Notes: generated by a model not told the origin, from the letters alone. A stretch of 38,144 nucleotides of DNA from Candidatus Bathyarchaeota archaeon (GCA_020697635.1 JAEHCT010000001.1:1-38144); one strand, 5' to 3'. Shown: positions 16,595-23,456, numbered from the stretch's first letter. Program-made: numbers and translations.

Positions 16595-16632
16595 AGCCTC
16601 TTCTCTCTCTAAACAGAGGCTGTTCCCTTTTT
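16595..16632 (+). terminator. Hairpin plus T-rich tract after the dipeptidase gene
   Basis: AGCCTCT (16595-16601) pairs perfectly with AGAGGCT (16615-16621), leaving a 13-base loop. A T-rich tract (CCCTTTTTA) ends near 16632. It starts 3 bases after the dipeptidase stop. Confidence 0.6.
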
Positions 16633-16710
16633 ACTGGCTTGTTTTACTTCTTCAAATAGGACGTGGTTCACTTTTGGGTTTATTAGCTGTGGCGCTCTGA
16701 CGGTGGATAG

Positions 16711-16722
16711 AATAAAAAGGGG
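16711..16722 (-). terminator. T-run terminator after the creatininase gene
   Basis: On the minus strand CCCCTTTTTATT begins 5 bases after the creatininase stop at 16727. It is a simple U-tract terminator. No hairpin is evident. Confidence 0.45.
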
Positions 16723-16726
16723 AAAG

Positions 16727-17575
16727 CTAGCCCTGGAAGGCGGGGGGCGTCGGTATCTTCTTCCACTCGCGTATTAACTCGACTACGAACTCGACGCGTT
16801 TCTCGAACCGCTTCGCGTATTCCTCGGGGTCGGCGTCGTGGGGACTCCCCAGCCCGTAGATGCCGTCCGTGCTGAAATCGTCGGTGTCTGGCTGGCTGCA
16901 CGCCGCTCTGACCTGGCTGACGACCTCGTAGTCGCCTCTGTCGGGGTCAAGGAACGCCCGGAGCTTCGGGTCTACGTCCAGCGAAGGCGTCCAGTCCTCA
17001 GGCACCCGGTCCAGCTCAACCAGCTCAGGGAACATGTACAGGGCCGTCCCCGTCTCGTTGATGCCGCTGTGTACGTCCCAGAGCCGCTTCTGCCTGTCTG
17101 CGAAGACCTTCGCCAGCTCGGTGCTGTCCGGGCCGCTCGGCGCCGCCACCATTACCCCGTACTCCCGCTTGGCCAGCTGCACCACGAGGTTCATTATGTT
17201 CCTGTTGCCGCCGTGCCCGTTCATTATCACGAACCGCTTCACACCGTGATACGCGAGGCTCCCGATGGTGTCCATTAAAACCCCCATCAGCGTGTCCCAG
17301 CTGAACGTCACGGTGCCCTTGAACCCGAGGTGGTGGGGGCTGAACCCAGGCCAGCAGGGATGCACCGCCACGCTGTTGCTTCGCTTCGCCACCTCGTGGA
17401 TGTACCGCTTCACGGCCATGGAGTCCATCCCCAGAGGAAGGTGGGGCCCATGCTGCTCTATGGAGCCGATGCCGATGACCACGACGGGGTGCTCCTCGTG
17501 TTCAAGCCAGTCCTCGAACGCTGGCCTCGTCAGCTCGGTGATCCAGAACTTGGATAGCTTACCTTTCTCGCTCAT
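16727..17575 (-). CDS. Creatininase/creatinine amidohydrolase family protein
   Basis: 282 residues. The family's metal-site motifs are intact: GIGSIEQHGPHLPLGMDS (about 35-52, with Glu40, His42 and Asp51), FSPHHLGFKGTVTFS (78-92) and MNGHGGNRN (118-126). Members open cyclic amides (creatinine) or cleave small formamides, with two metal ions. Specific assignment to creatinine is not possible, since the family also includes mycofactocin MftE and riboflavin-pathway formamide hydrolases. Convergent with the dipeptidase gene, it extends the cyclic-amide theme of the island. ATG 17575 was chosen; TATA-like GTTTAAAC lies about 50 bases upstream. Confidence 0.9.
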   Translation of the reverse strand: MSEKGKLSKFWITELTRPAFEDWLEHEEHPVVVIGIGSIEQHGPHLPLGMDSMAVKRYIHEVAKRSNSVAVHPCWPGFSPHHLGFKGTVTFSWDTLMGVLMDTIGSLAYHGVKRFVIMNGHGGNRNIMNLVVQLAKREYGVMVAAPSGPDSTELAKVFADRQKRLWDVHSGINETGTALYMFPELVELDRVPEDWTPSLDVDPKLRAFLDPDRGDYEVVSQVRAACSQPDTDDFSTDGIYGLGSPHDADPEEYAKRFEKRVEFVVELIREWKKIPTPPAFQG

Positions 17576-17622
17576 AACGATCGCGTAAAGATCGGTTGCA
17601 GATGGTTAAGAAACCTCTTACT

Positions 17623-17919
17623 ATGAGTTTAAACAAACATAAATCAACCAAACTACATGTGACGCCGCCGATAATCGCGGTGATCGCCGTGATCGTCACA
17701 CTGGCCCTCGTACGCCTCACCAAGAGAGCCACATCAACCAAGACAGGGACATTCCAAGCGACGGCGACCGACAGGCGCAAAGAGACCAACATAACCTACA
17801 TGGAGTTTTTCATGTCCACCATCAAGCACATCCGGGTAACCGACAGGAGGCTCCAGGCGGAGACCGCCAAGGAGGCCTACGAGGCGATCGACATAGGCGC
17901 CACGGCGAATGTTGCCTAG
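17623..17919 (+). CDS. Small predicted membrane protein, function unknown
   Basis: 98 residues from ATG 17623; TTG 17596 and ATG 17602 also lie in frame. One clear hydrophobic helix (PPIIAVIAVIVTLALV, about 17-32) is followed by a basic, polar tail ending in an alpha-helical stretch. Third codon positions are strongly G/C, like the neighbouring genes, which supports coding. No clear ribosome site or family match was recognised. It lies between the divergent creatininase and the histidine kinase genes and fills most of what would otherwise be a 420-base gap. A competing minus-strand frame is less protein-like. Confidence 0.5.
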   Translation: MSLNKHKSTKLHVTPPIIAVIAVIVTLALVRLTKRATSTKTGTFQATATDRRKETNITYMEFFMSTIKHIRVTDRRLQAETAKEAYEAIDIGATANVA

Positions 17920-17996
17920 TACAGCGGCGGCGCCTACAGAGTGGATCAGTGACAAATAAAACTTAATAGACCTCGCTACGGAGGCAAGCCAACCAA

Positions 17997-19214
17997 ATGG
18001 ATTCCTCCACTGCGTTAGAAGAGCATGCCTCCAGCGGACGCAATACACTGGAGAGTAGGCTCGCCGCCCTCCACAGCCACGCCGTTGAGCTCAACACCGC
18101 GAAGACCCTACAAGACATCTATGAATGCACTATAAAGGCGATGGTGGAGACCTTCAAATATGAGAGGGTAGACCTCCTGAGGGTTCAGGGCGGGAAACTA
18201 GTGCAGGTAGCCAAGTACGGGGGAATCCCCGCCGGCGTGGAGCTGCCTCTCGACGGAAAAGGGGTGACGATCCGAGCCGTCAAAGAGAAGAGAACCATCC
18301 TCGTGAACGACATAAAGCAGAGCCAAGACTACGTCTTCGTGGTAAACCCCGAGACAGGCCAGCCATACTACGAGTACGTGTTATCCAAGGCCGAGCTCGC
18401 GTCCCCGATAATAATCGACGGCGAGGCTGTCGGGATCCTCAACATAGAGAGCACCGAGAAAGACTCGTTCACGGAGCTAGACAGGCAGCAGCTGGAGATA
18501 CTGGCCAACCACGTGGCCACGGCGATAGACCGAATAGCAAACCTCGAAGAGGCCCAGAGACTGAGCCGGGAGCAGAACAGGAAACTCATGGAGGGGTTCA
18601 GAAGAGTCTCCAGCATGGCTAGGCATGACCTCCGGGGACCGCTGAGCAACATCAGCATGGCGGCTCATATCCTGAGGCAGAACCCAGACGACGTTAACAT
18701 GTTTAGTATCATCGATAGCAACGTGAAGCATGCGGATAACATTCTGGACGACTGGAAGGCGCTCACGTTGAGGGGGGAGATCACGAGATTAAGAATAAAC
18801 GTGAGAGCCCTTGTGGAGGAGGTGCTCAGGAGCATGATTATCCCCGACAACGTCGAGACAGATGTCGATGTCCCGGATGACTTGGTTTACTTGCTTGACA
18901 TGAGAGGCATGTCGAGGGTGCTGACCAACCTGTTCATGAACTCCATGGACGCCATGCCCCAGGGAGGTAAACTAGGGATACGTGCAAACGATGACGACGG
19001 TGGGCTCGTCATCGAAGTATCGGACACCGGTGTGGGGGTACCGGATGAATACAGGGAGAAGATGTTCACACCCTTCTTCACGACGAAGGATACGGGCGTC
19101 GGACTCGGCCTCGCCTACGTCAAGGATAACGTCGAAGCCCACGGCGGCACCGTGAGGTACACGGCTACACCCGGCGAGGGAACCACCTTCACAATAAGGA
19201 TCCCGGGTGATTAG
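17997..19214 (+). CDS. GAF-domain sensor histidine kinase
   Basis: 405 residues, with no membrane helix, so cytoplasmic. A GAF domain occupies about 35-180 (ELASPIIIDGEAVGILNIES is its characteristic last strands). A helix and a HisKA domain with phospho-acceptor His210 in MARHDLRGPLSN follow. The HATPase domain has an N-box NLFMNSMDAM (Asn315), G1 DTGVGVPD, F-box FTPFFTTKD and G2 GVGLGLAYV. It would sense a small ligand or redox state and phosphorylate a response regulator. None is encoded in this window, so the kinase is an orphan here. ATG 17997 has GGAGG 12 bases upstream and TATA-like AAATAAAACTT at about 17955. Confidence 0.9.
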   Translation: MDSSTALEEHASSGRNTLESRLAALHSHAVELNTAKTLQDIYECTIKAMVETFKYERVDLLRVQGGKLVQVAKYGGIPAGVELPLDGKGVTIRAVKEKRTILVNDIKQSQDYVFVVNPETGQPYYEYVLSKAELASPIIIDGEAVGILNIESTEKDSFTELDRQQLEILANHVATAIDRIANLEEAQRLSREQNRKLMEGFRRVSSMARHDLRGPLSNISMAAHILRQNPDDVNMFSIIDSNVKHADNILDDWKALTLRGEITRLRINVRALVEEVLRSMIIPDNVETDVDVPDDLVYLLDMRGMSRVLTNLFMNSMDAMPQGGKLGIRANDDDGGLVIEVSDTGVGVPDEYREKMFTPFFTTKDTGVGLGLAYVKDNVEAHGGTVRYTATPGEGTTFTIRIPGD

Positions 19215-19243
19215 CCTGGGGGGTGCCAACTCTCCCGCAGGCG

Positions 19244-19534
19244 TTAACCCAGTCTGTACGAGCCGTCGCTATACTCGAAGACCGTGATCTCGTCGCCAGG
19301 ATTAAGCAGCCTGTAGATGGGTTCACGTACCTTCACCTTTAAGCCCTCGGCTACGACGACGTAGTACAGAGTCATGAGGATGAAGACCCCAGCATAGGTC
19401 ACGGTCCTCTTCGTGGTCTTGTCCGCGATCCTTGTGCTGAAGGACCTTATCGGTTTAACTAACACCCGTTTCGCCACGAACACCACGAGGATCAGCAGGA
19501 TCGCCCCAGCGACCATAAAAGATGTGTTTATCAA
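19244..19534 (-). CDS. Small membrane protein downstream of XRE regulator
   Basis: 96 residues with two hydrophobic helices (about 6-24, MVAGAILLILVVFVAK, and about 45-63). A short soluble tail follows, containing a loop-strand pattern (LLNPGDEITVFEYSDGSYRLG) like a small beta domain. The start is TTG 19534 with GGGGCG upstream; an ATG at 19516 is the alternative. It follows the XRE gene by 12 bases in the same operon. No family was recognised. Confidence 0.65.
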   Translation of the reverse strand: MINTSFMVAGAILLILVVFVAKRVLVKPIRSFSTRIADKTTKRTVTYAGVFILMTLYYVVVAEGLKVKVREPIYRLLNPGDEITVFEYSDGSYRLG

Positions 19535-19546
19535 AGCTTCGCCCCT

Positions 19547-19759
19547 TTACCCTAGCTTGATCTCGTCTTCCTGGAAGAGGAAGACCGCCTCCACCGGCTC
19601 GCCGAAGGCCGTGGCGATCCGCACCGCCAGCAGCAGCGAGGGGTTGTACTCGCCGTTCTCGACGAAGCTGATGGTCTCACGCCTAACCCCTACGAGCTTG
19701 GATAGATCCGCTTGGGTGTAACCCATGCGGGCCCTGAGTTCCTTTATGCGGGTCCTCAT
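19547..19759 (-). CDS. XRE/Cro-type helix-turn-helix regulator
   Basis: 70 residues, almost entirely one HTH_3 domain. The helix-turn-helix lies at about 14-36 (YTQADLSKLVGVRRETISFV), followed by ENGEYNPSLLLAVRIATAFG and the short tail EAVFLFQEDE. This tail and size match the compact archaeal/bacterial regulators found next to DUF2178 membrane proteins. The ATG overlaps the DUF2178 stop (ATGA). It probably controls its own operon through the inverted repeats upstream at 20201-20238; that is inference. Confidence 0.88.
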   Translation of the reverse strand: MRTRIKELRARMGYTQADLSKLVGVRRETISFVENGEYNPSLLLAVRIATAFGEPVEAVFLFQEDEIKLG

Positions 19760-20166
19760 CTCTTCACGCTCTTCGTCAATGTGACCCTCGCCACGAAGTA
19801 TACGGCCAGCTGAGCCATCAAGCCGAGTAGCAGCACGGGCGGCGACCCGATCTTGGGCCAGGGCATCCAGTTCTCTGCGGCGAACTCGTACCAGAGCAGC
19901 GCGAGCCAGACGTAGTTGCCCAGCATGAAGGCGGCCCTTCCGGCCTTGCCCTCTAGGAGCATCGTCCGCTCGTCGGTGACGGCGAACCCCTGGAGCCTAT
20001 CCTCCCTCTTCACCAGCATGCGGTCGACCATGAAGCCCCCTATGGCTATGATGACCGCGACGTTGGCTGCGCTGAGGAGCCCGAAAGTGCCTGTACCGAA
20101 GACCCAGAGGGCCGCGGCGGCTCCTGCCAGTGCCACTACGACGGTTGCTATTTGTGTTCTCTTCAT
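19756..20166 (-). CDS. DUF2178-like four-helix membrane protein
   Basis: 136 residues with four hydrophobic segments. Between helices 2 and 3 lies the conserved cytoplasmic loop DRMLVKREDRLQGFAVTDER, typical of the DUF2178 family. Function is unknown. These proteins recur with small XRE regulators in archaea, as here. A strong AGGAGG ribosome site (20172-20177) precedes ATG 20166, making this the best-translated gene of the three-gene operon. Confidence 0.75.
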   Translation of the reverse strand: MKRTQIATVVVALAGAAAALWVFGTGTFGLLSAANVAVIIAIGGFMVDRMLVKREDRLQGFAVTDERTMLLEGKAGRAAFMLGNYVWLALLWYEFAAENWMPWPKIGSPPVLLLGLMAQLAVYFVARVTLTKSVKR

Positions 20167-20200
20167 TCTCGTTTCCTCCTGTTTGGTTTACCATACTTTA

Positions 20201-20238
20201 TGTGTGTTTTATCACACACGTTGTTATGTTAACCTAAC
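20201..20238. promoter_or_regulatory. Two inverted repeats between the DUF2178-XRE operon and translin
   Basis: TGTGTG-6-CACACA (20201-20218) surrounds the likely TATA box (TGATAAAAC on the minus strand) of the DUF2178-XRE operon. A second imperfect palindrome, GTTATGTTAACCTAAC (20223-20238, 7 of 8 pairs match), follows, just before the translin TATA box. Both are placed where a repressor would block transcription. The downstream XRE protein is the obvious candidate. Confidence 0.5.
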
Positions 20239-20244
20239 ACCCCG

Positions 20245-20252
20245 TATTTAAA
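20245..20252 (+). promoter_or_regulatory. TATA box of the translin transcript
   Basis: TATTTAAA, followed by GG, predicts a transcription start near 20274. That gives a leader of about 100 bases before ATG 20375, long for this window, where many genes look leaderless. Confidence 0.55.
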
Positions 20253-20299
20253 GGCTCCGCATAGTCAACCCTTAAACCACAAGAAACGTCCATAGTAAC

Positions 20300-20371
20300 A
20301 TGGGTAAGCACGTCCACGTCTGCACCGTGGACCACCCACGCACAGTCACCTATGCAACACGGGAGCAGTAG
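20300..20371 (+). CDS. Possible 23-codon upstream ORF in the translin leader
   Basis: ATG 20300 opens a short frame rich in His and Cys (starts MGKHVHVCTVDHP) and ends in TAG at 20369-20371. One codon (AAG) separates that TAG from the translin ATG, in the same frame. It has no clear ribosome site but is the first ATG on the predicted transcript. It may be a regulatory leader peptide, an N-terminal extension reached by amber read-through, or chance. Confidence 0.3.
   Translation: MGKHVHVCTVDHPRTVTYATREQ
20302..20337 (+). other. Hairpin in the translin leader
   Basis: GTCCACG (20312-20318) and CGTGGAC (20326-20332) form a perfect 7-bp stem with a 7-base loop. GGGT (20302-20305) and ACCC (20334-20337) extend it across an asymmetric bulge. 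It sits in the predicted 5' leader, inside the small upstream ORF. Confidence 0.5.
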
Positions 20372-20374
20372 AAG

Positions 20375-21001
20375 ATGCTACAAGAGATCATAAGTAAAGT
20401 CACGGAACACCTGATAGCCCTCGATGAGGCTAAAGACAGGGGCTACCCTAAGGCCCGGAAGGCGAGGATCCTCAGCAAGCAGTCGATCCTCAGGCTACAT
20501 AAAGGTGAACCAGAAAAAGCCCAGCGACTCATCTCCGAGGCGGCGAGCCTGCTCAACGAGGTTCGGGGAGTTGGAGACGCGTTCCCCGGCATCCAGAGCA
20601 GCGAAACAGTGGTGGCGGCGCTGCAGGAATACGCGGAGGCAGCTATACTCCACTCTCTAATCACCGAGAAAAAGTATCCATCCCCAGAGGAACTGGGGGT
20701 TGAGGCGACCGACTACGTGCTGGGACTCGCGGATGTCCCAGGCGAGCTCAGGCGACAAGCACTGGACAGCCTCAGAGAAGGCGACCTAGAGGCTGCTGAG
20801 GGCATCCTCGAGACCATGGAGGAGATATATCTCTGCCTGGTCGAGGCCGAGGAGGCGAGCATGATGCTCAAGGGGATGCGCCGGAAGCTGGACATCGCCC
20901 GCGGCGTCATCGAACGCACGAGGGCCGAGGTCACGGCGGAGATCGGGAGGCGTCGCCTCTCCCGGGAGTTAGGGTCGTTCAGGAAACGACGGGAGGCCTA
21001 G
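20375..21001 (+). CDS. Translin-family RNA-binding protein
   Basis: 208 residues, all helical. The family signature is EELGVEATDYVLGLADVPG followed by ELRRQALDSLREGD (about 110-140). A conserved helix (EAEGILETMEEIYLCLVEAE-like) and a C-terminal RGVIERTRAEVT helix follow. Archaeal translin proteins are homologues of eukaryotic translin/TRAX and bind single-stranded RNA or DNA as octameric shells; some act as RNases with a partner. Acidic residues that could serve catalysis cannot be judged here. ATG 20375 has GGAG 9 bases upstream. The gene is single, with an unusual long leader. Confidence 0.88.
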   Translation: MLQEIISKVTEHLIALDEAKDRGYPKARKARILSKQSILRLHKGEPEKAQRLISEAASLLNEVRGVGDAFPGIQSSETVVAALQEYAEAAILHSLITEKKYPSPEELGVEATDYVLGLADVPGELRRQALDSLREGDLEAAEGILETMEEIYLCLVEAEEASMMLKGMRRKLDIARGVIERTRAEVTAEIGRRRLSRELGSFRKRREA

Positions 21002-21142
21002 CCTGCGCTCCGCCTCGGCGAGCAGGTTGTAGGCGTCGAAGAAGTGCCTCGGGCCTCTCGAAACGGTCTCGACGAGGGCTTCGCGGTCCTTCTCCGTGTC
21101 GATGACACTAGATCTCCGCGCCCAGGTATCCAGCCAACAGAT
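20969..21142 (-). pseudogene. Possible gene remnant: 57-codon open frame without a start codon
   Basis: On the minus strand a frame reads without stops from 21142 to TAA at 20969-20971. It ends in convincing protein-like sequence (TEKDREALVETVSRGP, HFFDAYNLLAEAERRLG). There is no ATG, GTG or TTG in frame. The last 33 bases overlap the 3' end of translin in antisense. It may be a decayed gene end or chance in GC-rich DNA. The rest of the gap to 21231 holds only three GTGAC words and no gene that I can see. Confidence 0.25.
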
Positions 21143-21231
21143 TCACTCGTGATGTGACACGCTGCCCATCCGTTCATCTAAACGTGAGTGACGTCTTGTG
21201 ACTGCCACGCAACAATATGATGTGGGAGCCT

Positions 21232-21528
21232 CTACTTGTGCCGCTTTATCCTGTTGGTCTTACGCTCCGCGGCGCGGTACGCGAACTTCCGGGAGGTGCT
21301 TATCTGGCTCCTGTGGTAACGGTATCGTCGGCCCTCTTGGTCGCTGAGGGCGTCGTAGAACTCGGGGTACGTGATCTCCTCGCTGAAAAGCTTGGTGATG
21401 ACGTCGTTAAGCGACTCTCTGTCCTCGGGCGCGGCCTCGTCGAAAGCCTTCTCATAAGCCTGGTAAGCCACGTTGAACTTGAAGTCGTTGCTATCGAAAC
21501 TCAGCTTCTTAGTCTCTTCGCTGCTCAT
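21232..21528 (-). CDS. Conserved-looking small charged protein, unknown function
   Basis: 98 residues from ATG 21528. The frame also has an ATG at 21564, but a TATA-like CTATAAAT (minus strand, about 21570) sits almost on it, so 21528 is preferred. The first two thirds are acidic and helical (FKFNVAYQAYEKAFDEAAPE), and the C-terminus is strongly basic (RKFAYRAAERKTNRIKRHK), as in nucleic-acid-binding tails. No family was recognised. It is divergent from the zinc-finger gene at 21692. The plus-strand frame over the same DNA is less convincing. Confidence 0.6.
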   Translation of the reverse strand: MSSEETKKLSFDSNDFKFNVAYQAYEKAFDEAAPEDRESLNDVITKLFSEEITYPEFYDALSDQEGRRYRYHRSQISTSRKFAYRAAERKTNRIKRHK

Positions 21529-21691
21529 ACGTCTACAGTCCGGTGAGACAAGTATAGCACACACCAGATTTATAGGTTCCCTGTCACGTCCACGGTTGAA
21601 AGGTTTTAAAAAGATTCTCGACGGTGTATTGAAGCGGATATTCGGAGCCTCTCAAGGCTTAGAGTATACTAGCTGAGTAGGAGTGAAAGAG

Positions 21692-21856
21692 TTGAGTGAT
21701 CGAAGACGCTTCGACAGAGGCCCACGCGAGATGCATAAGGCGATCTGCAGCGACTGCGGACAGGAGTGCGAAGTCCCGTTCAAGCCCACCGAGGGCAGGC
21801 CGGTCTACTGCCAGGAGTGCTACCAGAAGCATAGGCCACCGCGCCGCAGGTATTAA
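21692..21856 (+). CDS. CxxC...CxxC zinc-ribbon mini-protein
   Basis: 54 residues from TTG 21692, placed 8 bases after GGAG (21680-21683); GTG 21683 is an in-frame alternative. It has an Arg-rich start (DRRRFDRGPREMHKAICSDC), then CSDCGQECEVPFKP, then CQECYQKHRPPRRRY. The CxxC pair, about 17-residue spacer and second CxxC match the widespread small archaeal and candidate-phylum CxxC-x17-CxxC proteins. These are thought to bind zinc and probably nucleic acid. At 54 codons it is easily missed. Function is unproven in the family. Confidence 0.85.
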   Translation: MSDRRRFDRGPREMHKAICSDCGQECEVPFKPTEGRPVYCQECYQKHRPPRRRY

Positions 21857-21917
21857 ACCCGTGAGCAGCCCCGCGGTTAATAACATATTTTATATTTCAC
21901 CCGTTCTATGGATTCAT

Positions 21918-21988
21918 CGCTAGACAGGAAGAATGAGACTATTGTGTATCTTAGTATAGGACCGTTCTCACACTCGGCAGGTCTAGCG
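21918..21988 (+). other. Structured 5' leader of cysS (nested inverted repeats)
   Basis: CGCTAGAC (21918-21925) and GTCTAGCG (21981-21988) are perfectly complementary over 8 bp. Inside, TGAGA (21934-21938) pairs with TCTCA (21966-21970) and CTAT (21939-21942) with ATAG (21956-21959). The TATA-like TTTATATT (21889-21896) predicts a transcript start at about 21918, exactly where the outer stem begins. The stem ends 8 bases before the GGAGG ribosome site of cysS. This suggests a regulatory leader; no known riboswitch class was recognised. Confidence 0.5.
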
Positions 21989-22008
21989 GACATTATGGAG
22001 GAACAGCC

Positions 22009-23451
22009 ATGGTAGAGCACCATATCCAGATCTACGATACCATGACCCGGCGGAAACGCCGATTCAAGCCACTTAACCCACCCACAGTCACAATGTACGT
22101 CTGTGGCCCCACCGTCTACGGTGACCCCCACATAGGTAACCTCAGGACCTTCACCCTCGGCGACCTCATAAGGCGGTGGCTGGAGCACAGGGGCTACCTG
22201 GTCAAGTACGTCATGAACATCACGGACATCGAGGACAAGACCATCAGGGACAGCGGCAATGCCGGTAAGACCCTCAAAGAGTTCACCGACTACTACACAG
22301 GCGTCTTCTTCCGGGGCCTGGACCTGCTGAGCGTCAAACGGGCGACCGCCCATCCGCGGGCCACGGTGTACGTGCCCCAGATGATAGAGTTCATACAGAC
22401 GTTGATGGAGATGGGGGTAGCCTACAACGCCGAGGACGGCGTCTACTTCGACATCGACAAGTTCCCCCGGTACGGCGAGCTCAGCGGCGTCGACATCGGC
22501 AAGGTTGAGCGCACCGAGCGCGTGGCCTCCGACGAGTACGACAAGGAGGACGCCCAGGACTTCAGCCTCTGGAAGAAGGCGACGCCGGAGGAGATTGAAC
22601 GAGGCATCTACTTCGAGTCTCCGTGGGGCAGGGGCCGCCCCGGCTGGCACATAGAGTGCAGCGTCATGAGCAAGGAGCTCCTCGGCGACACCGTGGACAT
22701 CCATGCGGGCGGCGAGGACCTGGCGTTCCCCCACCACGAGAACGAGGTGGCCCAGAGCGAGACCGTCACCGGTAAAAAGTTCGTCAGGTTCTGGCTCCAC
22801 ATGAGGCACCTCATGATCGACGGAGGCAAGATGAGCAAGAGCCTCGGCAACTACGTGAGCTTCGACGACATACTCGACAAGCATACGCCAGACGCGCTGC
22901 GATACCTCTATATAGCCACCCACTACAGGCGGCCGCTGAACTTCACGTGGGGCAACATGGAGAACGCCCAGAACACGTTGAACCGCCTCGAGAACACGCT
23001 GGACCTCATCGAGAACACCATGAAAGGCCCAGACGACAACATGGACTACGGAGAACGAGAGAAAAAGCTCCTAGAGACGGTAAGGGCTGAGAAGAGGGGC
23101 TTCGTCGAGGACATGGACGACGACTTCGACGCGCCCGACGCGTTAGGCCACCTCCATGCCATAAACGGAGCCGTCAACGAGTACCTCACGGAGCCAGCAA
23201 ACAAAGGCGTGCTCAGGGAGGCCGCCGACATCTACGGGGAGCTCCTGGGTGTACTAGGGCTCTTCGAGAAGCGCAGTGCAGGCGGCGACGAGGCCACGGA
23301 GCGGCTCATCGCCATGATCACCGACCTGCGGGAGGAGCAGAGGAAGGAGAAGAACTACGCCTTCGCCGACCTCATCAGGGACAGGCTGGCCGAGGCCGGC
23401 GTCGAGATACAGGATACAGCCGACGGCACCACCTGGAAGCTGAAGAGCTAA
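22009..23451 (+). CDS. cysS: Cysteinyl-tRNA synthetase
   Basis: 480 residues, the usual length. It charges tRNA-Cys with cysteine. The class I motifs are present: HIGN (41-44, in GDPHIGNLRTF) and KMSKS (274-278). The zinc-site residues Cys32, Cys217, His242 and Glu246 have exactly the spacing known from the E. coli enzyme. The C-terminal region has the DALR helical domain (PDALGHLHAINGAV). ATG 22009 follows GGAGG by 7 bases. Its presence means this archaeon does not depend only on the SepRS/SepCysS route. Its leader is unusually structured. Confidence 0.97.
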   Translation: MVEHHIQIYDTMTRRKRRFKPLNPPTVTMYVCGPTVYGDPHIGNLRTFTLGDLIRRWLEHRGYLVKYVMNITDIEDKTIRDSGNAGKTLKEFTDYYTGVFFRGLDLLSVKRATAHPRATVYVPQMIEFIQTLMEMGVAYNAEDGVYFDIDKFPRYGELSGVDIGKVERTERVASDEYDKEDAQDFSLWKKATPEEIERGIYFESPWGRGRPGWHIECSVMSKELLGDTVDIHAGGEDLAFPHHENEVAQSETVTGKKFVRFWLHMRHLMIDGGKMSKSLGNYVSFDDILDKHTPDALRYLYIATHYRRPLNFTWGNMENAQNTLNRLENTLDLIENTMKGPDDNMDYGEREKKLLETVRAEKRGFVEDMDDDFDAPDALGHLHAINGAVNEYLTEPANKGVLREAADIYGELLGVLGLFEKRSAGGDEATERLIAMITDLREEQRKEKNYAFADLIRDRLAEAGVEIQDTADGTTWKLKS

Positions 23452-23456
23452 CTACC

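Noticed and set aside
20300..20375. tRNA-like fold in the translin leader
   Set aside because: Only one strong stem is present, with no T-loop GTTCRA consensus, anticodon arm geometry or CCA-end acceptor stem.
21217..21546. 109-residue plus-strand frame
   Set aside because: The minus-strand frame over the same bases has the charge pattern, promoter and start of a real protein; this one is its shadow.
21473..21676. 67-residue plus-strand frame before the zinc-ribbon gene
   Set aside because: Its first half is antisense to the small charged protein gene and its promoter; only the last 26 codons look protein-like, with no ribosome site.
21908..22015. 35-codon ORF overlapping the cysS start (MDSSLDRKNETIVYL...)
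   Set aside because: Its ATG lies upstream of the predicted transcription start (about 21918), and it has no ribosome site; the inverted repeat there is better read as RNA structure.
21877..22923. 348-residue minus-strand frame opposite cysS
   Set aside because: It is antisense to a certain gene and lacks any family-like pattern.
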